From contig JALGPY010000007.1 of assembly GCA_023055425.1 (NCBI GenBank), positions 14,828,001-14,892,000 on the forward strand: 64,000 nucleotides of DNA, in the 5' to 3' direction. A program made the translations under genes and the position numbers. Below the pieces are notes generated by a model that made no database searches, had not been told where the DNA came from, and saw nothing but the letters and a program-made list of their open reading frames with translations. This DNA is from Linanthus parryae (Eukaryota; Streptophyta; Magnoliopsida; Ericales; Polemoniaceae). Below are positions 21,184 to 32,644 of the stretch, in pieces. How positions within the stretch are numbered: the stretch's first letter is position 1; every line of letters begins with the position of its first letter.

Positions 21184-22613
21184 TGTAGGGTTTTGATTCA
21201 TGGATGCGCAACGGAAGCATAAAAAATCATAAAACCATGCAAAACCCTCCATGGATCACAAGTCAAGAGACATAACGATGGTAAGGGTAAGAAATCATAA
21301 ACACACCTTAGGGTTCTCCTTTGATGACTTCAAACGCGAATTGTGTCACGTTCTCTATGGTTGATCCACGCCTAGAGTTGATCCTAGATCTCCCAAGTCC
21401 TTGGTGCTAGCCCGTAAGAGGAAGAGGAAGAAGAATCACGCAAAAATGAGACCCAAAAGGAGGGTCTCGACCTCCTTATGGCCGACGGGGACGGGGCGGT
21501 GGCAAGGGGGCGGTCGGCTCCCTTGTTGCTTGCTCTCTCTCCTTTTGTTCTCTCCCACTCTTTGTTATGTTCAATAATGAGCATAAGTTATATGGGAAGG
21601 AAGGAAGGAAGGTCCTTTATATAGTCCAACAACTCCTTGCCAACTACCTAAAGGACTTATTCTAGTCCTACTAGAATTCAATTTAGTCCCTTCCTTGCAA
21701 ATTAGTCCCTACTAAGTTTGCAAGGGTTTGCAAAGTGATCCTTCTAATTAATTAACCCTATTAATTACTTCCCAAATCTAGTTCAACTCTATGTAGCGTG
21801 TGACCCCATAGGTTCTATCTAGTTGGTAGCAACTATTTGCTAATATGGAGCGGTTTCTAGCAAAACATCCATTCTAGCCAACTAATAGAATAGTCATCTT
21901 GACAACCTTTGTACAAGTAATTGTCTCATCCCTTTGTCTCTATATCCAAATTGGGCACGAGACATACAAGTAACACTCGTATATCCAATCCATAGTTTCT
22001 CGATCCATGGGAATAGCCTTATTCGTGCAAATAACATCAATATCCCATATTGATTTATTTGAGTCTGGCCAGACATTCTATAAGCACTATCCCTTGAGTG
22101 GCCTAGGATATTTGCTCCCGTTATGTGGGAGGGAAAAATTCAATCTACGTCCACTACGATCTCTAAGCTTGCTTCTTATTGTATCCAGTACACGCCTTTA
22201 TAACTACCCAGTTACGGTGTAGCGTTTGACGCTACCAAGATCACAATAATCCACAACTAGAATATCTAGTGACTTCAAGTCTAAGGATGACAATACCATT
22301 GCACTGCGAGAACCGCTTGTGACTCAACATAACGTGTATGTAGCCTTCTCGGAGATGGGTCAATCCAGTGCAACATTCCCTAATGCACACCTATGTGCTG
22401 GATCGTGATATCTCCATATCAATCCAACCCAATACTAGTCTATAGATAATTGTCCCATTAATCATTATACTTGACTAGGGATATTTAAGATAAACAACAC
22501 AATTGTAAATCTAAGGACTTCATTATATTAAATATCCAATAAATAATAAATGAATTTCTAGCCACAAATAATTCATACTAAACTAGATTGCCTCTAGGGC
22601 ATCTATTCCAACA
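21184..22613 (-). repeat. 3' LTR of a Ty1/copia element
   Basis: Read on the minus strand the LTR starts TGTTGGAATAGATGCCCTAG at 22613 and ends CCCTACA at 21184, about 1,430 bp. It directly follows a purine-rich tract (AAGTGGGAGAC) after the pol stop codon. It abuts the LINE fragment on its left, so the copia element probably inserted into the LINE. The matching 5' LTR is absent from the window. Confidence 0.85.
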
Positions 22614-23641
22614 GTCTCCCACTTGCACTAGAGCCAATCTGGCGCATCTCGTATGCCCATACTCCTAGTGTGCCCTTCATTCTTCCACTGCGTGAGAGGC
22701 TTTGTAAGCAGGTCAGCCAGATTATCATCTGTAGGAATCTTGCATATCCGAACGTCTCTTCTATCGATAATATCTCGAGTCAGATGAAACTTCCTGAGCA
22801 CGTGCTTGGATTTCTGATGCGATCTTTGTTCCTTTGATTGCGCGATCGCCCCAGTGTTTTCACAGAACAACTCGACTGGATCCGCAATGCTGGGAACTAC
22901 ACCAAGTTCATAAACAAACTTTATGATCCAAATAGCTTCCTTTGCTGCGCCATTTTCAGCAATGTACTCAGCCTCTGTTGTAGAATCAGCTACCGTCTCT
23001 TGCTTGGAACTCTTCCAGCTCACCGTTGCTCCATTCAGGCAAAACACATATCCCGACTGTGATCCAAAGTCATCTCTGTCGGTTTGGAAGCTTGCATCAG
23101 TGTGACCCCTTACACGCAACTCTTCCTCGCCGCCAAATATCAAGAAAGCATCCTTAGTTCTTCTCAAGTACTTTAGGATGTTCTTGACCGCAATCCAGTG
23201 ACTCTCACCCGGATTGGATTGGTATCTGCTTGTCATACTCAAGGCATATGACACATCTGGTCTAGTACATAAAATGGCGTACATGATAGATCCTATGGCC
23301 GAGGCATAGGGGATTCTACTCATGCGTTCCTTCTCAATCTCATTGGAAGGACAACCACTCTTCGCAAGAGTGATTCCATGTGACATGGGCAAGAATCCCT
23401 TCTTGGAATCTTGTATGTTGAACCGTTTCAACACCTTGTCAATATATGTACTTTGACTTAGGCCTAGCAACCTTTTAGATCTATCCCTATAGATCTTTAT
23501 ACCGAGTATATAGGCTGCTTCCCCTAAGTCCTTCATTGAGAAACACTTTCCTAGCCAATCTTTAACAGATTACAACATGGGAATGTCGTTTCCACTGAGT
23601 AGTATGTCATCCACATACAAGACGAGAAAAGCTATAGAGCT
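22614..23641 (-). pseudogene. Ty1/copia pol fragment (end of reverse transcriptase and RNase H)
   Basis: The minus-strand frame from 23641 to 22628 starts inside reverse transcriptase, with the catalytic YVDDILL motif near 23600. It has an in-frame stop soon after, near 23570. Downstream the thumb region (MKDLGEAAYILGIKI) and RNase H follow, with GHTDASF, TTEAEYIA and CENTGAIA, and the protein ends in APDWL just before the polypurine tract. Gag, protease, integrase, most of reverse transcriptase and the 5' LTR are missing. The break at 23641 coincides with the truncated GATCC-rich element. Confidence 0.9.
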
Positions 23642-24040
23642 CCCCGATCCGATCCGACGTATATGTGTGCTTTACAAATATACCCCTATTACCTCACCAC
23701 GTACATTTACAAGAAGAATACTATAGTAACTCCAACCTACAAAGCTATTTCTTTTATTTTTTTAGGCTTTATAACTTACAAACATGACTTAGCCTATGCA
23801 ATAGTGTTTACTTTTTTATATTGTTTTTTCTATTTCATTGCAAACTCGAGTCGGATTCGATCCGAATCCGATTCGACTATGTACTATATGGATCCACGGA
23901 TCGGATTTGGATCAGCTGAATGAGACCCGATCTGATCTGATCCGAACGGATCTGAATCGGATCTGGATCTCATTTCTCCTGGTTGGATCTGGATCGGATC
24001 TGGCCTGATACGATCTGAATCCGACTCGTTGCCATCCCTA
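23642..24040 (-). mobile_element. GATCC-rich hAT-like element, truncated
   Basis: Read on the minus strand this starts TAGGGATGGCAACGAGTCGG at 24040 and is dense in GATCCGATC motifs. Its interior matches the complete relative at 48447-48993 (shared segment with CTTACAAACATG and TGTTTACTTTTTT). The far end is missing: it runs straight into the copia fragment at 23641. It also sits exactly at the left limit of duplication block 2. Confidence 0.7.
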
Positions 24041-25117
24041 ATTGCTAGAGTGTTATGTTTAATTAGGGTATTGTTACGTGTAGATGACGAGTTCTTCGAC
24101 GACGAGTACATCCAGTACGTCGACTGATTTGCGATAGTTGAATTTGCTTTGAGGTAAGTAAACATGCCAGGCCTAGTGTGTCTAACTCTTTAGTGTCAAA
24201 TGAATTCTTGTATTTCTTTACGTGTCAATATGTTTTTATGTGATGTGACATTTGATATGTGATTTTTACTTGTTAAATGTTTCTTGAAAATGTCACCATG
24301 ATAATAACAATGAATTAATACGTAAAGTGGAAGAGTTGTGCGGGGACATTTATTATTGGTTACTATTGGCATTGGACGTGTTGACTTCGGTCTTCCGTTC
24401 AATTTATTTTAATTAATCCGGTTGCAAGTCCCCGGAGAGCTCCCTGTACTCACTCCTCTGGCCGCTAGAGTCTTTGGGGGTGTCGACACTTATGGTCTTG
24501 GATGCTTGCGAGATGGTTTGGTTTCCCCCGTCACAACGAATTAATAATGATGGATTTTGGTTTTGTTAATGGAAAAAGAACTAATGTGTGATTTTGGATT
24601 TCCTAATGATTATGGAATTGGTTTGGAAATATTATGGAATTGGGAACTCTCATATTTTCCCACAAGTGTCAACTTTATTTCAGTTGCGTTTTGAGAAAAA
24701 TTCTTACTTGTAAATGAGTCGTGATTTTATAATTGTCCTATCATCATTTTACATGTTTGGGTGTTTATTTACCAGTATTTCATGCTGATTTGTACTGTGG
24801 TGTTCTTTTTTGATTCCGCACCATAGGTTTAGAGGATGGTTGTCCGCCGTAGAAGGGGACGCATATCATCATATGGATTCTTAGTATTTTCATTTTTAAT
24901 TTGAACTATTTAGTATTTTAAACACTTTAGTTTGTTTATGCCCGGTTTGAGGCTAGAATAATTTGGATTGTAATAATGGATAGCTTTAATTAGTTTTAAT
25001 TATTTATGGATGTTTTTCTTGAGAACCATGTTATAAAATCTCCTTGTATCCGGGTTTAATCTCGGGTACGGAGTGACATCCCCGTGTCTCCGGCTTGGGC
25101 CATTTGTGGGTGTTACA
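24041..25117 (-). repeat. Partial copy of the solo LTR in block 2
   Basis: This corresponds to 12249-13322. The outer end GGGTGTTACA is kept, and the following target-duplication copy now reads ACTTT instead of GCTTT. The other 1.2 kb of the LTR was not included in the duplication. Confidence 0.85.
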
Positions 25118-25167
25118 ACTTTCATATTCTTGCTCTCCCGCGTACTGGTAATTCTCATTTGGTATAC

Positions 25168-25678
25168 TGACGCCGGGTAAAATCACCGAGCGTGGGTACA
25201 CAGCGGAATCAACAAAGAAAAGGGGAACTAGGGCACGAAGCTCTCTAGAGTTCTGAATAATTCAATAATCAAAGTCTGCTCAAAAATTACCCACAAGCCG
25301 GGTATAAATAGCTAAAAAACATAATTATTCCAAAAATAGCAAAATCTCAAAAACAATCCTAAATTAAAGTCCTAAACAAAATAAAGACTCAGCAAAAAGA
25401 TTCACCCAAATCGGGTTTTATTTGACATCCTAATTAGATAAATAAATATTACTAAAAATGACAAAACGCTGATTTGGACCCCTAAATGACCGAATTTGAC
25501 CAAATCAGGGCAGTGCCCGTGAAAATCACGGGTTCTGTTTAGAACGTCGTTTCCACTCAAAATAATGTATGATTTTGCGCGAATCCGACATCCTTCGATT
25601 CTGCCCCTGATTTTGCGTTTTGACCGAAACTGCTTTTCTGGACGCGACTGATTAATTCTCCAATTTTCTCCTGCATCA
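25168..25678 (-). repeat. Left (3') LTR of the gag-only element
   Basis: 511 bp, beginning TGACGCCGGG and ending CTGCATCA. It shares nearly all its sequence with 26504-27008. The right copy lacks the TCGTTTCCAC segment near 25543 and differs at a few other bases. Confidence 0.92.
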
Positions 25679-25912
25679 GTCACCCCCTCTTCAAAAGAAC
25701 TCGCCCTCGAGTTCAATATAGACTCTTGCACACAACGCTCCACCAAGAAGGGATCACGATAAAAAGATTGCGGCTTGATTAGAAAAATCCATGGCTCTTC
25801 TAATTCAGTTCCCACCAATTCATCCTCAACTTGATAAGAAATAATTGATTGGGAAATTACTGGAAACGAATATGAAATTACCTATTGAATCGGCACATCC
25901 AAAGTATGCTCA

Positions 25913-26479
25913 TCATCCTCCACAATCAAACTCTTCCTCGTCATCTCCATAATTGTCATAAATTGGAGGTTTAGACCAATCCACCTCATAATTTGATGAA
26001 GATGAATTACCCTCAAAAAAAATTGCATCATAGGAATTATATTTGTAATCCTCAACAAATTGTTCATCTTTTTCTTTAAGATAATCAAAACAGTCACTAG
26101 ACTGCGACATACCCGAATAATCTGGTACATCATTCTTGAAACTCGCTCCTCCATAACTCTCGCTCCAACCACCGGATTCTCCGTCGTAGTGGGTCTCGAA
26201 CGTGGGCTGCGAGTAACGATCAAAGACCTTGCGATCTTTGCAATTCTGCGCCGCCAAGCGTCGCTTTAGCTTCACAACTTGTCGCTGCAAATCCCGCAAT
26301 GCTAGGCGCTGGGTTAACACCGCAATCTGCCTCTGCAGATCCCGTTGTTGCCTCTGCAGATCTTTTATCATCATAACGTCTTGGACGTTACGTCTCCGTT
26401 GGGGGGCTTCCTCAGCCGGAACCTGCCCGCAGCCGCCAGGACGTCCACGCACCATCGTTGTTGATGATCTTCCTCCCAA
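25913..26479 (-). CDS. Gag-like protein of the TR-GAG element
   Basis: The 188-aa frame starts at 26479, ten bases from the primer site. A second possible start is the Met at residue 9 (26455), which opens the MVRGRPGG motif. The protein begins with a Gly/Arg-rich tract and the RRRNVQDVM motif. A heptad-rich region of repeated LQRQ units follows (about residues 44-80), likely a coiled coil. The rest is a Tyr/Ser/Asp-rich tail. This start is typical of gag in a widespread plant Ty3/gypsy family (from memory). A related frame continues past the stop with an EDDEHTLDVPIQ end at 25882, so a frameshift near 25940 may have shortened the protein. No zinc knuckle, protease or pol follows. Confidence 0.8.
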   Translation of the reverse strand: MGGRSSTTMVRGRPGGCGQVPAEEAPQRRRNVQDVMMIKDLQRQQRDLQRQIAVLTQRLALRDLQRQVVKLKRRLAAQNCKDRKVFDRYSQPTFETHYDGESGGWSESYGGASFKNDVPDYSGMSQSSDCFDYLKEKDEQFVEDYKYNSYDAIFFEGNSSSSNYEVDWSKPPIYDNYGDDEEEFDCGG

Positions 26480-26488
26480 GTCGAACTT

Positions 26489-26500
26489 GCTCTGATACCA
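26489..26500 (-). other. Primer binding site of the gag-only element
   Basis: On the minus strand this reads TGGTATCAGAGC, starting three bases inside the right LTR boundary. It is the same Met-tRNA-type site used by the gypsy element at 2497-2508, with the same 3-base spacing. Confidence 0.95.
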
Positions 26501-26503
26501 AAC

Positions 26504-27008
26504 TGATGCCGGGTAAAATCACCGAGCGTGGGTACACAGCGGAATCAACAAAGAAAAGGGTAAAGAACTAGGGCACGAAGCTCTCTAGAGTTCTGAATAA
26601 TTCAATAATCAAAGTCTGCTCAAAAATTACCCACAAGCCGGGTATAAATAGCTAAAAAACATAATTATTCCAAAAATAGAAAAATCTCAAAAACAATCCT
26701 AAATTAAAGTCCTAAACAAAATAAAGACTCAGAAAAAAGATTCACCCAAATCGGGTTTTATTTGACCTCCTAATTAGATAAATAAATATTACTAAAAATG
26801 ACAAAACGCTGATTTGGACCCCTAAATGACCGAATTTGACCAAATCAGGGCGGCGCCCGTGATAAATCACGGGTTCTGTTTAGAACTCAAAATAATGTAT
26901 GATTTTGCGCGAATCCGACATCCTTCGATTCTGCCCCTGATTCTGCGTTTTGACCGAAACTGCTTTTCTGGACGCGACTGATTAATTCTCCAATTTTCTC
27001 CTGCATCA
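26504..27008 (-). repeat. Right (5') LTR of the gag-only element
   Basis: 505 bp starting TGATGCCGGG, followed by the second TATAC target duplication at 27009-27013. In element orientation this is the 5' LTR. Confidence 0.92.
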
Positions 27009-27082
27009 TATACGTTTCAGCACTGGTGTTAACCAAGGACATCTCTATTTGTCGTTGAGAGTTTTTCCTAGTAGAACATTCC

Positions 27083-28915
27083 CTAGGTGTTCAAGATCGC
27101 ATGGTTTCTCCATACGTATTCAGTAAAAAGAAAAGACAAAAATATTAGTTAAGTTTGTTTATCTAATTAAGTCGCATGTTTGGGGGCGACAACTGTTTAA
27201 ATCACAACTTTCTTCCTCCGATTACTTTTACTCTAGATTAATCTAATAGATAAATAATCTCGAGATTGTCCATGTGGGTTCGACAACCTGAGTTTTAAAA
27301 TCATTTTTTATTACTTCGACCGTGCACTTGCGTATACACGTAAGAAAAGTGTGTCACATGGTCTCAATTCATGTTCCCATCCCGGCCTGCACTAAGCAGT
27401 GGTGGTTTTGAAATAGCAAACCCACACACCACAACTGTGAAAGCAATCAATAAAAAATGAGTAAATACATATTACGACATGTAAAGCAATGAGTGGCACA
27501 AAAGTATAAGTTGTAGTCAAACCAGATATCTTAAACAATAAAAAGTAAATGAAATCAAAGTTTTAGAACAATAATAAGTAATCGAGTAGCCAAAACCTCT
27601 CAACTTTGTAAAGTTAATAATCCACTAGTATTTAAGAAATTCTTTAACCATAAAATCTCCAGAGTAAACAAGTCCCTTTAAACAGATAACAATATTGATT
27701 CACGGGTATCCAATGATTTTCAGCTCATCGGGGCATATTCAGAGCAACCAATAGGATTGATAGATCGTACTAAACTTTGGTTCAACTTCAATTAACCGTT
27801 AAGTTTAACTGAGACATGTCAAGAGCCATCACCAAGATCATTGTAGATAGAGGGACCGCAATAAAATCACAAATAATGCATTTTGAGGTTTATAAAATCC
27901 TATACTCCCAAGCGTTGAGGGAGCCTATACGCCAATATCTGCTCAAAAACAATATCCAAAAGGTCTTAAGTGTTGACACCCCCATACCGTAGTGATCCTT
28001 ACAAGTATAAGTAGCAATCTATAACTCTACAAACCCCTTGGCAGTAAAACCTTGGTACATTTAATCTCATCGGGGCAGATTTGTGAACATTCAAGTAGTA
28101 TCCAATAATATGAAGCATTGCTTCAATGCACGTAGCCATAAGTAGGCGCGGGATCGCTTGGCGCCTCCGAACGGAGCCATCAACAAGAACAACTCTATAT
28201 CGTCCTAAATCTATTACAAGTGTCCTACTTACTTTCTTTATTGTATTCAAAATTGGAATATCAATCTTTCAAAAGTAACTTTCAAGATTTCTCAAAAAGA
28301 TCAAAAAAATATTCAAATTAACTTCCGAGTATAATGCATCTCATACTTTTTCATATAACAAAGTATTCATTTAAAATTTCACACACGTACACACACTTTA
28401 ATTGATAAGTAAGGGCCGCACATAGTTACTTACAATTGAGCCGGAGAACGTTGAAAAGTAAGGAAGAAAAATTAGCACTCCGACAACAAATACTCGTCTC
28501 CTACAAAGTCGGTGTCTACAATCACACGTATGATGCGTTAATTCGTATACTCAAGTGTTGAATATTTGCTCTATATATATGCACGTGATCCTACATGTCA
28601 CTAATTCACACGTGTGACGCACTAAGTACCAACAAGTAGTATATTCAGAGTTTGTCATAACAGGTTTTTAACTCAAGGGCTGTCCTAGCCCATTTTATCT
28701 CTAATAGTAAAATGTACGTACTTATATAATTTTTGTCCATTTTAAACTGTATATACTATGATTTTACTGCATTACCCTCAAATATGCAACAAGCGCTTTT
28801 TTGTACGGGCTGCTGAACATAACGCTCCAAAAATCTGGGTAGAGGTTGTAAAACTAGCAATTGACAACATGAAAAAATATATTACTTGTTTTATTTCAAA
28901 TAATATCTTATATTA
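27083..28915. repeat. LTR-like degenerate sequence in block 2, no gene
   Basis: Counterpart of 13442-15286, with the same order of motifs and only scattered substitutions and small indels. The minus-strand frame 27999-28250 parallels 14358-14609. I see no evidence of a gene. Confidence 0.4.
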
Positions 28916-29012
28916 TTGAGCATACAACCTTCAACAACAAATTATTTTAATGGAGAGACCTTTGCAACAACGTAAAGATCTCCAACATTTCGAAACAGAA
29001 TGCACATGTATA

Positions 29013-29942
29013 TCAAACGCTGTACAGGGCTTTAATCCCTTGTATGTCATCAGCATTCAAACCCTTGGTAGCTCCCGAAGGAATCCCCGAGAACATAATC
29101 GCATCCTCAACGCTGCTATGATCGAGCCCGAGGAGGTGTCCGATTTCATGCAACGCCACAGTCTCCAAGTCGAACGCGCCCGCCACTGGGCCCACCGACC
29201 AGGTCTCGTCCGAGTCATAATGAAACCTCCCATCTGTTGGTGCAAACGCATGAGCCAAGACCCCACCAGCACCGTTGAAGGAGTTGACGTCGCCGTCTCC
29301 ATGGTTTCCGCTCTCAAAACCAATCTTAAGGTCAGCAGTTCCAGCGTTCTCAACCTGGGAGAAGGTGAAGTACTGCGAGGCTGAAGCCCACTTGTCGAAA
29401 GCTCGCCCCACTGCGGATACAACGCTAGGGTTTACATTCTGGTAAAACCCATAAGTGAGATGGGATTTAGACCATTTGGGGCTACCTGAAAAGAACTCAA
29501 AGTGTGAGACGGTGTGGAGAGTTTTACGGTTGCCATGTTGGTGGTGGTGTGGTTTCTTTCCGGTTTGCATGTGGTTGGTGCCGTTGGTTATGTCCGGAAC
29601 CCCACAGCGTGACATTGTCATTTTGGACGCCGTGTCAGCGTCCAAAACTCCGGTGGTGTTTAGGTGGTAATTGAGCTGGTATGTTTTCAGGGAGGCCTCT
29701 AGTTCATCGTCAAAGTCGTCGTCGTTGGTGGCGTTTTGGACGTTGTTGAGGTAGCCAAAACGATGGAGGTAGGACTTGAGCTTGTGGAGGTCCTTTACGT
29801 TTTCGCCCTTCTGGCAACCCTGCAAATTCTTGATGAATTCGAAAGGTGAGGAAGAAGAAGAAGTAGCAAGGGTACAGAGAGGAAAAGCAATCAAAATGAT
29901 GAAGAAGATGAACACGGAATGGTTAGTAGCTATAGCTGCCAT
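29013..29942 (-). CDS. Plant matrix metalloproteinase (matrixin, family M10A), copy 2
   Basis: An intron-free 309-aa paralogue of 16419-17348 with the same architecture: signal peptide, propeptide with cysteine switch SRCGVPD (111-117), His-rich linker and zinc site HEIGHLLGLDH (255-265). There is no hemopexin domain and no anchor tail. By eye 9 of 309 residues differ: three in the signal peptide, two in the propeptide, one in the linker and three in the catalytic domain. No catalytic residue is changed, so the protein should be active once processed. The ATG at 29942 was chosen to match copy 1; an upstream in-frame ATG at 30008 has no counterpart there. The proximal promoter lacks the 38-bp segment that carries the TATA box in copy 1, so expression may differ strongly. 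Confidence 0.95.
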   Translation of the reverse strand: MAAIATNHSVFIFFIILIAFPLCTLATSSSSSPFEFIKNLQGCQKGENVKDLHKLKSYLHRFGYLNNVQNATNDDDFDDELEASLKTYQLNYHLNTTGVLDADTASKMTMSRCGVPDITNGTNHMQTGKKPHHHQHGNRKTLHTVSHFEFFSGSPKWSKSHLTYGFYQNVNPSVVSAVGRAFDKWASASQYFTFSQVENAGTADLKIGFESGNHGDGDVNSFNGAGGVLAHAFAPTDGRFHYDSDETWSVGPVAGAFDLETVALHEIGHLLGLDHSSVEDAIMFSGIPSGATKGLNADDIQGIKALYSV

Positions 29943-30015
29943 GGTGAAATGAAGAGGAAGGCAATGAAACAAATTTACTTGTTGGTTGCTTTGGTAGTGA
30001 ACTTGCATGTAGAGT

Positions 30016-30755
30016 TGGGGGTGGAAATAGAATTACTCGGAGGGGAGAAGGTTGACATATTCAACCTTTCACTGTCTGGACTCTAGAGTCTCAAATTAGT
30101 GGTACTAGTTATTTTAGTTTGGTGATTTGTTTAATTATATTTAGAAAAAATGAACATAGTATCATGTTGTCACTTACTAATTCAAAGAATTTTCCAACAT
30201 CACTGTGTATGGTGCTTGGAACACTTTTCTGTTATTTCCCCATGATTCCAATGGGTCTTGTGGAAGAGGACGAAGACCCCGACCCAGAAGTCATTTACTC
30301 GGTTTCTAGATGATTAATCAACAGAAGACTTGCTTGAGGTTTAAAATTGACTCAAGACTTGTAAGAGATCGAATGGGCATGGTTAACTTCGTAAAAAAGG
30401 TCTAATTTCTTATTGCTTCAAGTCCACATTCATAAATAAATATCTTTTGTGTATGCAGGGAAGTTCCTTGATATTGATAAGTCGCTAAACTCTTGTGTGG
30501 CTGTCAATGGCCTCATGGTAAAGGAAGAAGAGCTAACGTCTACTTTCGATATATTTCTGGCTAGGCTTTTAATTTTAATCAACATATGATACTAAATGAT
30601 GATCAAAGATTTGGAAGTCACCTTACTAGTGGGGTGAATTGTCAGTCTGATGCACCTTTGGCTTGTGTAACACGGTAGGGAATCACAATTTTATTGAAGT
30701 AGTCTTGTAGGGTTAAGGGTCCTAACTCATTTAATATCTTTAACAAAATTTTAAA
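30016..30755. other. Upstream region of metalloproteinase copy 2, no gene
   Basis: Homologous to 17461-18252 of block 1, with a 57-bp extra segment near 30537 and without the roughly 120 bp found near 18100 in copy 1. No TATA-like element is visible in the first 100 bp upstream of the gene where copy 1 has one. Confidence 0.55.
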
Positions 30756-31583
30756 GGCTAAATTGCACCAGAGGTACCCAAAGTTTGCCAAAACGACCAA
30801 GTAGGTACCCAAATTTCAAAATCGAGCACCATATGTCCTAAATTTTGGATTTTCGAGCAAGTAGATATCTTTCTGTTAACATTGGACGGAAATTATAAAA
30901 AGACTAGTGTACCCCTTATTTTCACCTCCTACTTTTTTTAAAAAAATACAAGTTCTGCTAAAAATATAAAACAAAAATAAAAAGAATAATAAATTGATAT
31001 ATGTAAGATAATGCAATATATTTCATCAAAATTGCATATTTTTACATCATTTCAAAATATGATGCGTCAATCTTAAAGTCTTTAACTTTTTTTTAACAGT
31101 TTTTTTTAAAAAAAAAATCTCAAAACTTGATAATTTCACATATATTTCTATATAAAACAATAACATCAAATATCTTTGTGCATTTGAAATTCTTTTTGAA
31201 CACTGTTAAAAAAATGCTAAAGACTTTAAGATTGACGGATATGTGTTAATAAAAATATATTTCATATCTTGAAATGATGTAAAAATGTGTAATTTGATAA
31301 AATATATTGCGTTATCTTACATATATCAAATTATTAAATTAAAATGTTATTTTTTAAATTTTTTTAGATTTTTAGTAAAACTTATGTATAAAAAAATGGA
31401 GGTGAAAATAAGGGGTAAAAAAGTATTTTTATAATTTTCCGTCCAATGTTAACAGAAAGTTAACGGAATGGTACCTACTTGCTCGAAAATTCAAAATTTA
31501 GGACCTGTGGTGCTAGATTTTGAAATTTGGGTACCTAGTTGCTCGTTTTAGCAAACTTTGGGTACCTCCGATGCAATTTAGCC
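30756..31583. mobile_element. MULE-type fold-back element present only in block 2
   Basis: This 828-bp element is flanked by the 9-bp target duplication AATTTTAAA (30747-30755 and 31584-31592). Block 1 shows the same nine bases once, at 18244-18252. The ends start GGCTAAATTGCAC and the inverted repeat continues almost to the centre, so the whole element can fold into one long hairpin. Family assignment rests on the 9-bp duplication and the long inverted repeats. No transposase is encoded. Confidence 0.9.
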
Positions 31584-32644
31584 AATTTTAAATTAAAGCA
31601 CTACTTTTCTTCCCAAGGTTCAAATACATTTTTTACTGATTAATATTTGATGCATTATATCTAATGTCAGTGTACTTTCTCAATAAAAATGTCGTTATAA
31701 CCTGTGTTTCAAAATTTTCATAATATATGTAAAGTCTTGCATATTGCAATAGTAATTAAAACAACCGTTATAACCGGAGTATCAAGACAAGAACGAATAA
31801 ACGTAATAAAAAACGGAGTTCACTGAATAATCGTTAGCTACCACCACGGCCAGAAATCGATGTTAATTACAAAGAGAGAAACCCGAATTACAACTACACA
31901 ATACTTCGGAGCAACCTATATCCCCTTTTATAGACATAAAGAGACTTAACTTGCTGCCAAAGTAACCTGAAACTGTCCCAAATCAACAAGAAAACAACAG
32001 AGTTGCACCAGACCCCGCTACTACTCGTGCAAGTAGATTTCTGCATGTTCAGTTCGTGCATGTCGAGAATGCTAGTACTTTTTTTCCTCTTGGCTTGTTG
32101 CCTGTTTTGCTAGTTGATTCGAGTCACCTTAACAAATCTTCACCTTGATCCGAATCCTCCTAGTAACTAGAACAGATGCTTCTCCACACAACCTGATGCG
32201 GATGCGTCTCCGGAACGAAGAAACGAGTACTGAAATATCCTGTTTTGCATCCTAGGATACTTTGGTAATATTTGAAGACTTTGAGGACCATTTGATGAAT
32301 TTATAAGAATTGGTTTTGGATTATAGTATTATTTATTGAGATCGGGAGAGTTGATTTGATGATTAGGAAGGATGGAGGAGGTTTATAGTTATTTTTACGG
32401 AGTTCGGACTTTCTTTTAAAATTTGGGTAAAGTTTGAAGATAATAGGTTAAGTGATGTTTTCTCATAAATCATAATATATACCAAATTGTTATTCATATT
32501 ATTCCTATTTCTCCATTATCCTTTTATTTAATTAGTGGGGGTGTACCCATCTTTTCCTACACCTCACCATATTGAATCATGGTGGGATTTATTTTATAAT
32601 TCTATTGAAACTCCTATTTCTTTTCCTCCGAGTAACTAGTATTA

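Larger units (their letters stand above)
25168..27008 (-). mobile_element. Gag-only LTR retrotransposon (TR-GAG type)
   Basis: A complete small LTR element of 1,841 bp. The left LTR is 25168-25678 (511 bp) and the right LTR 26504-27008 (505 bp), each bounded by TGAYGC and GCATCA. The target duplication TATAC lies at 25163-25167 and 27009-27013, and the empty site is in block 1 near 13372. The primer site for Met tRNA lies at 26489-26500 (minus strand) and the polypurine tract GAAGAGGGGGTGAC at 25679-25692. The 825-bp interior codes only for a gag-like protein. Pol is absent, so it depends on another element. This is the layout described in plants as TR-GAG. Confidence 0.92.
25118..27082 (-). 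pseudogene. Second copy of the orphaned 5-phosphatase exon, split by a retrotransposon
   Basis: The exon remnant of pseudogene A was duplicated with block 2. It is now in two pieces, 25118-25167 and 27014-27082, separated by the gag-only LTR element. It still shows the codons for the YAGE and NEN segments and for the LGKTLND segment on the minus strand. Confidence 0.85.

Noticed and set aside
28950..29384. 144-aa plus-strand frame over metalloproteinase copy 2 (and 16359-16790 over copy 1)
   Set aside because: Antisense shadow of the strongly coding metalloproteinase gene; it has no independent features.
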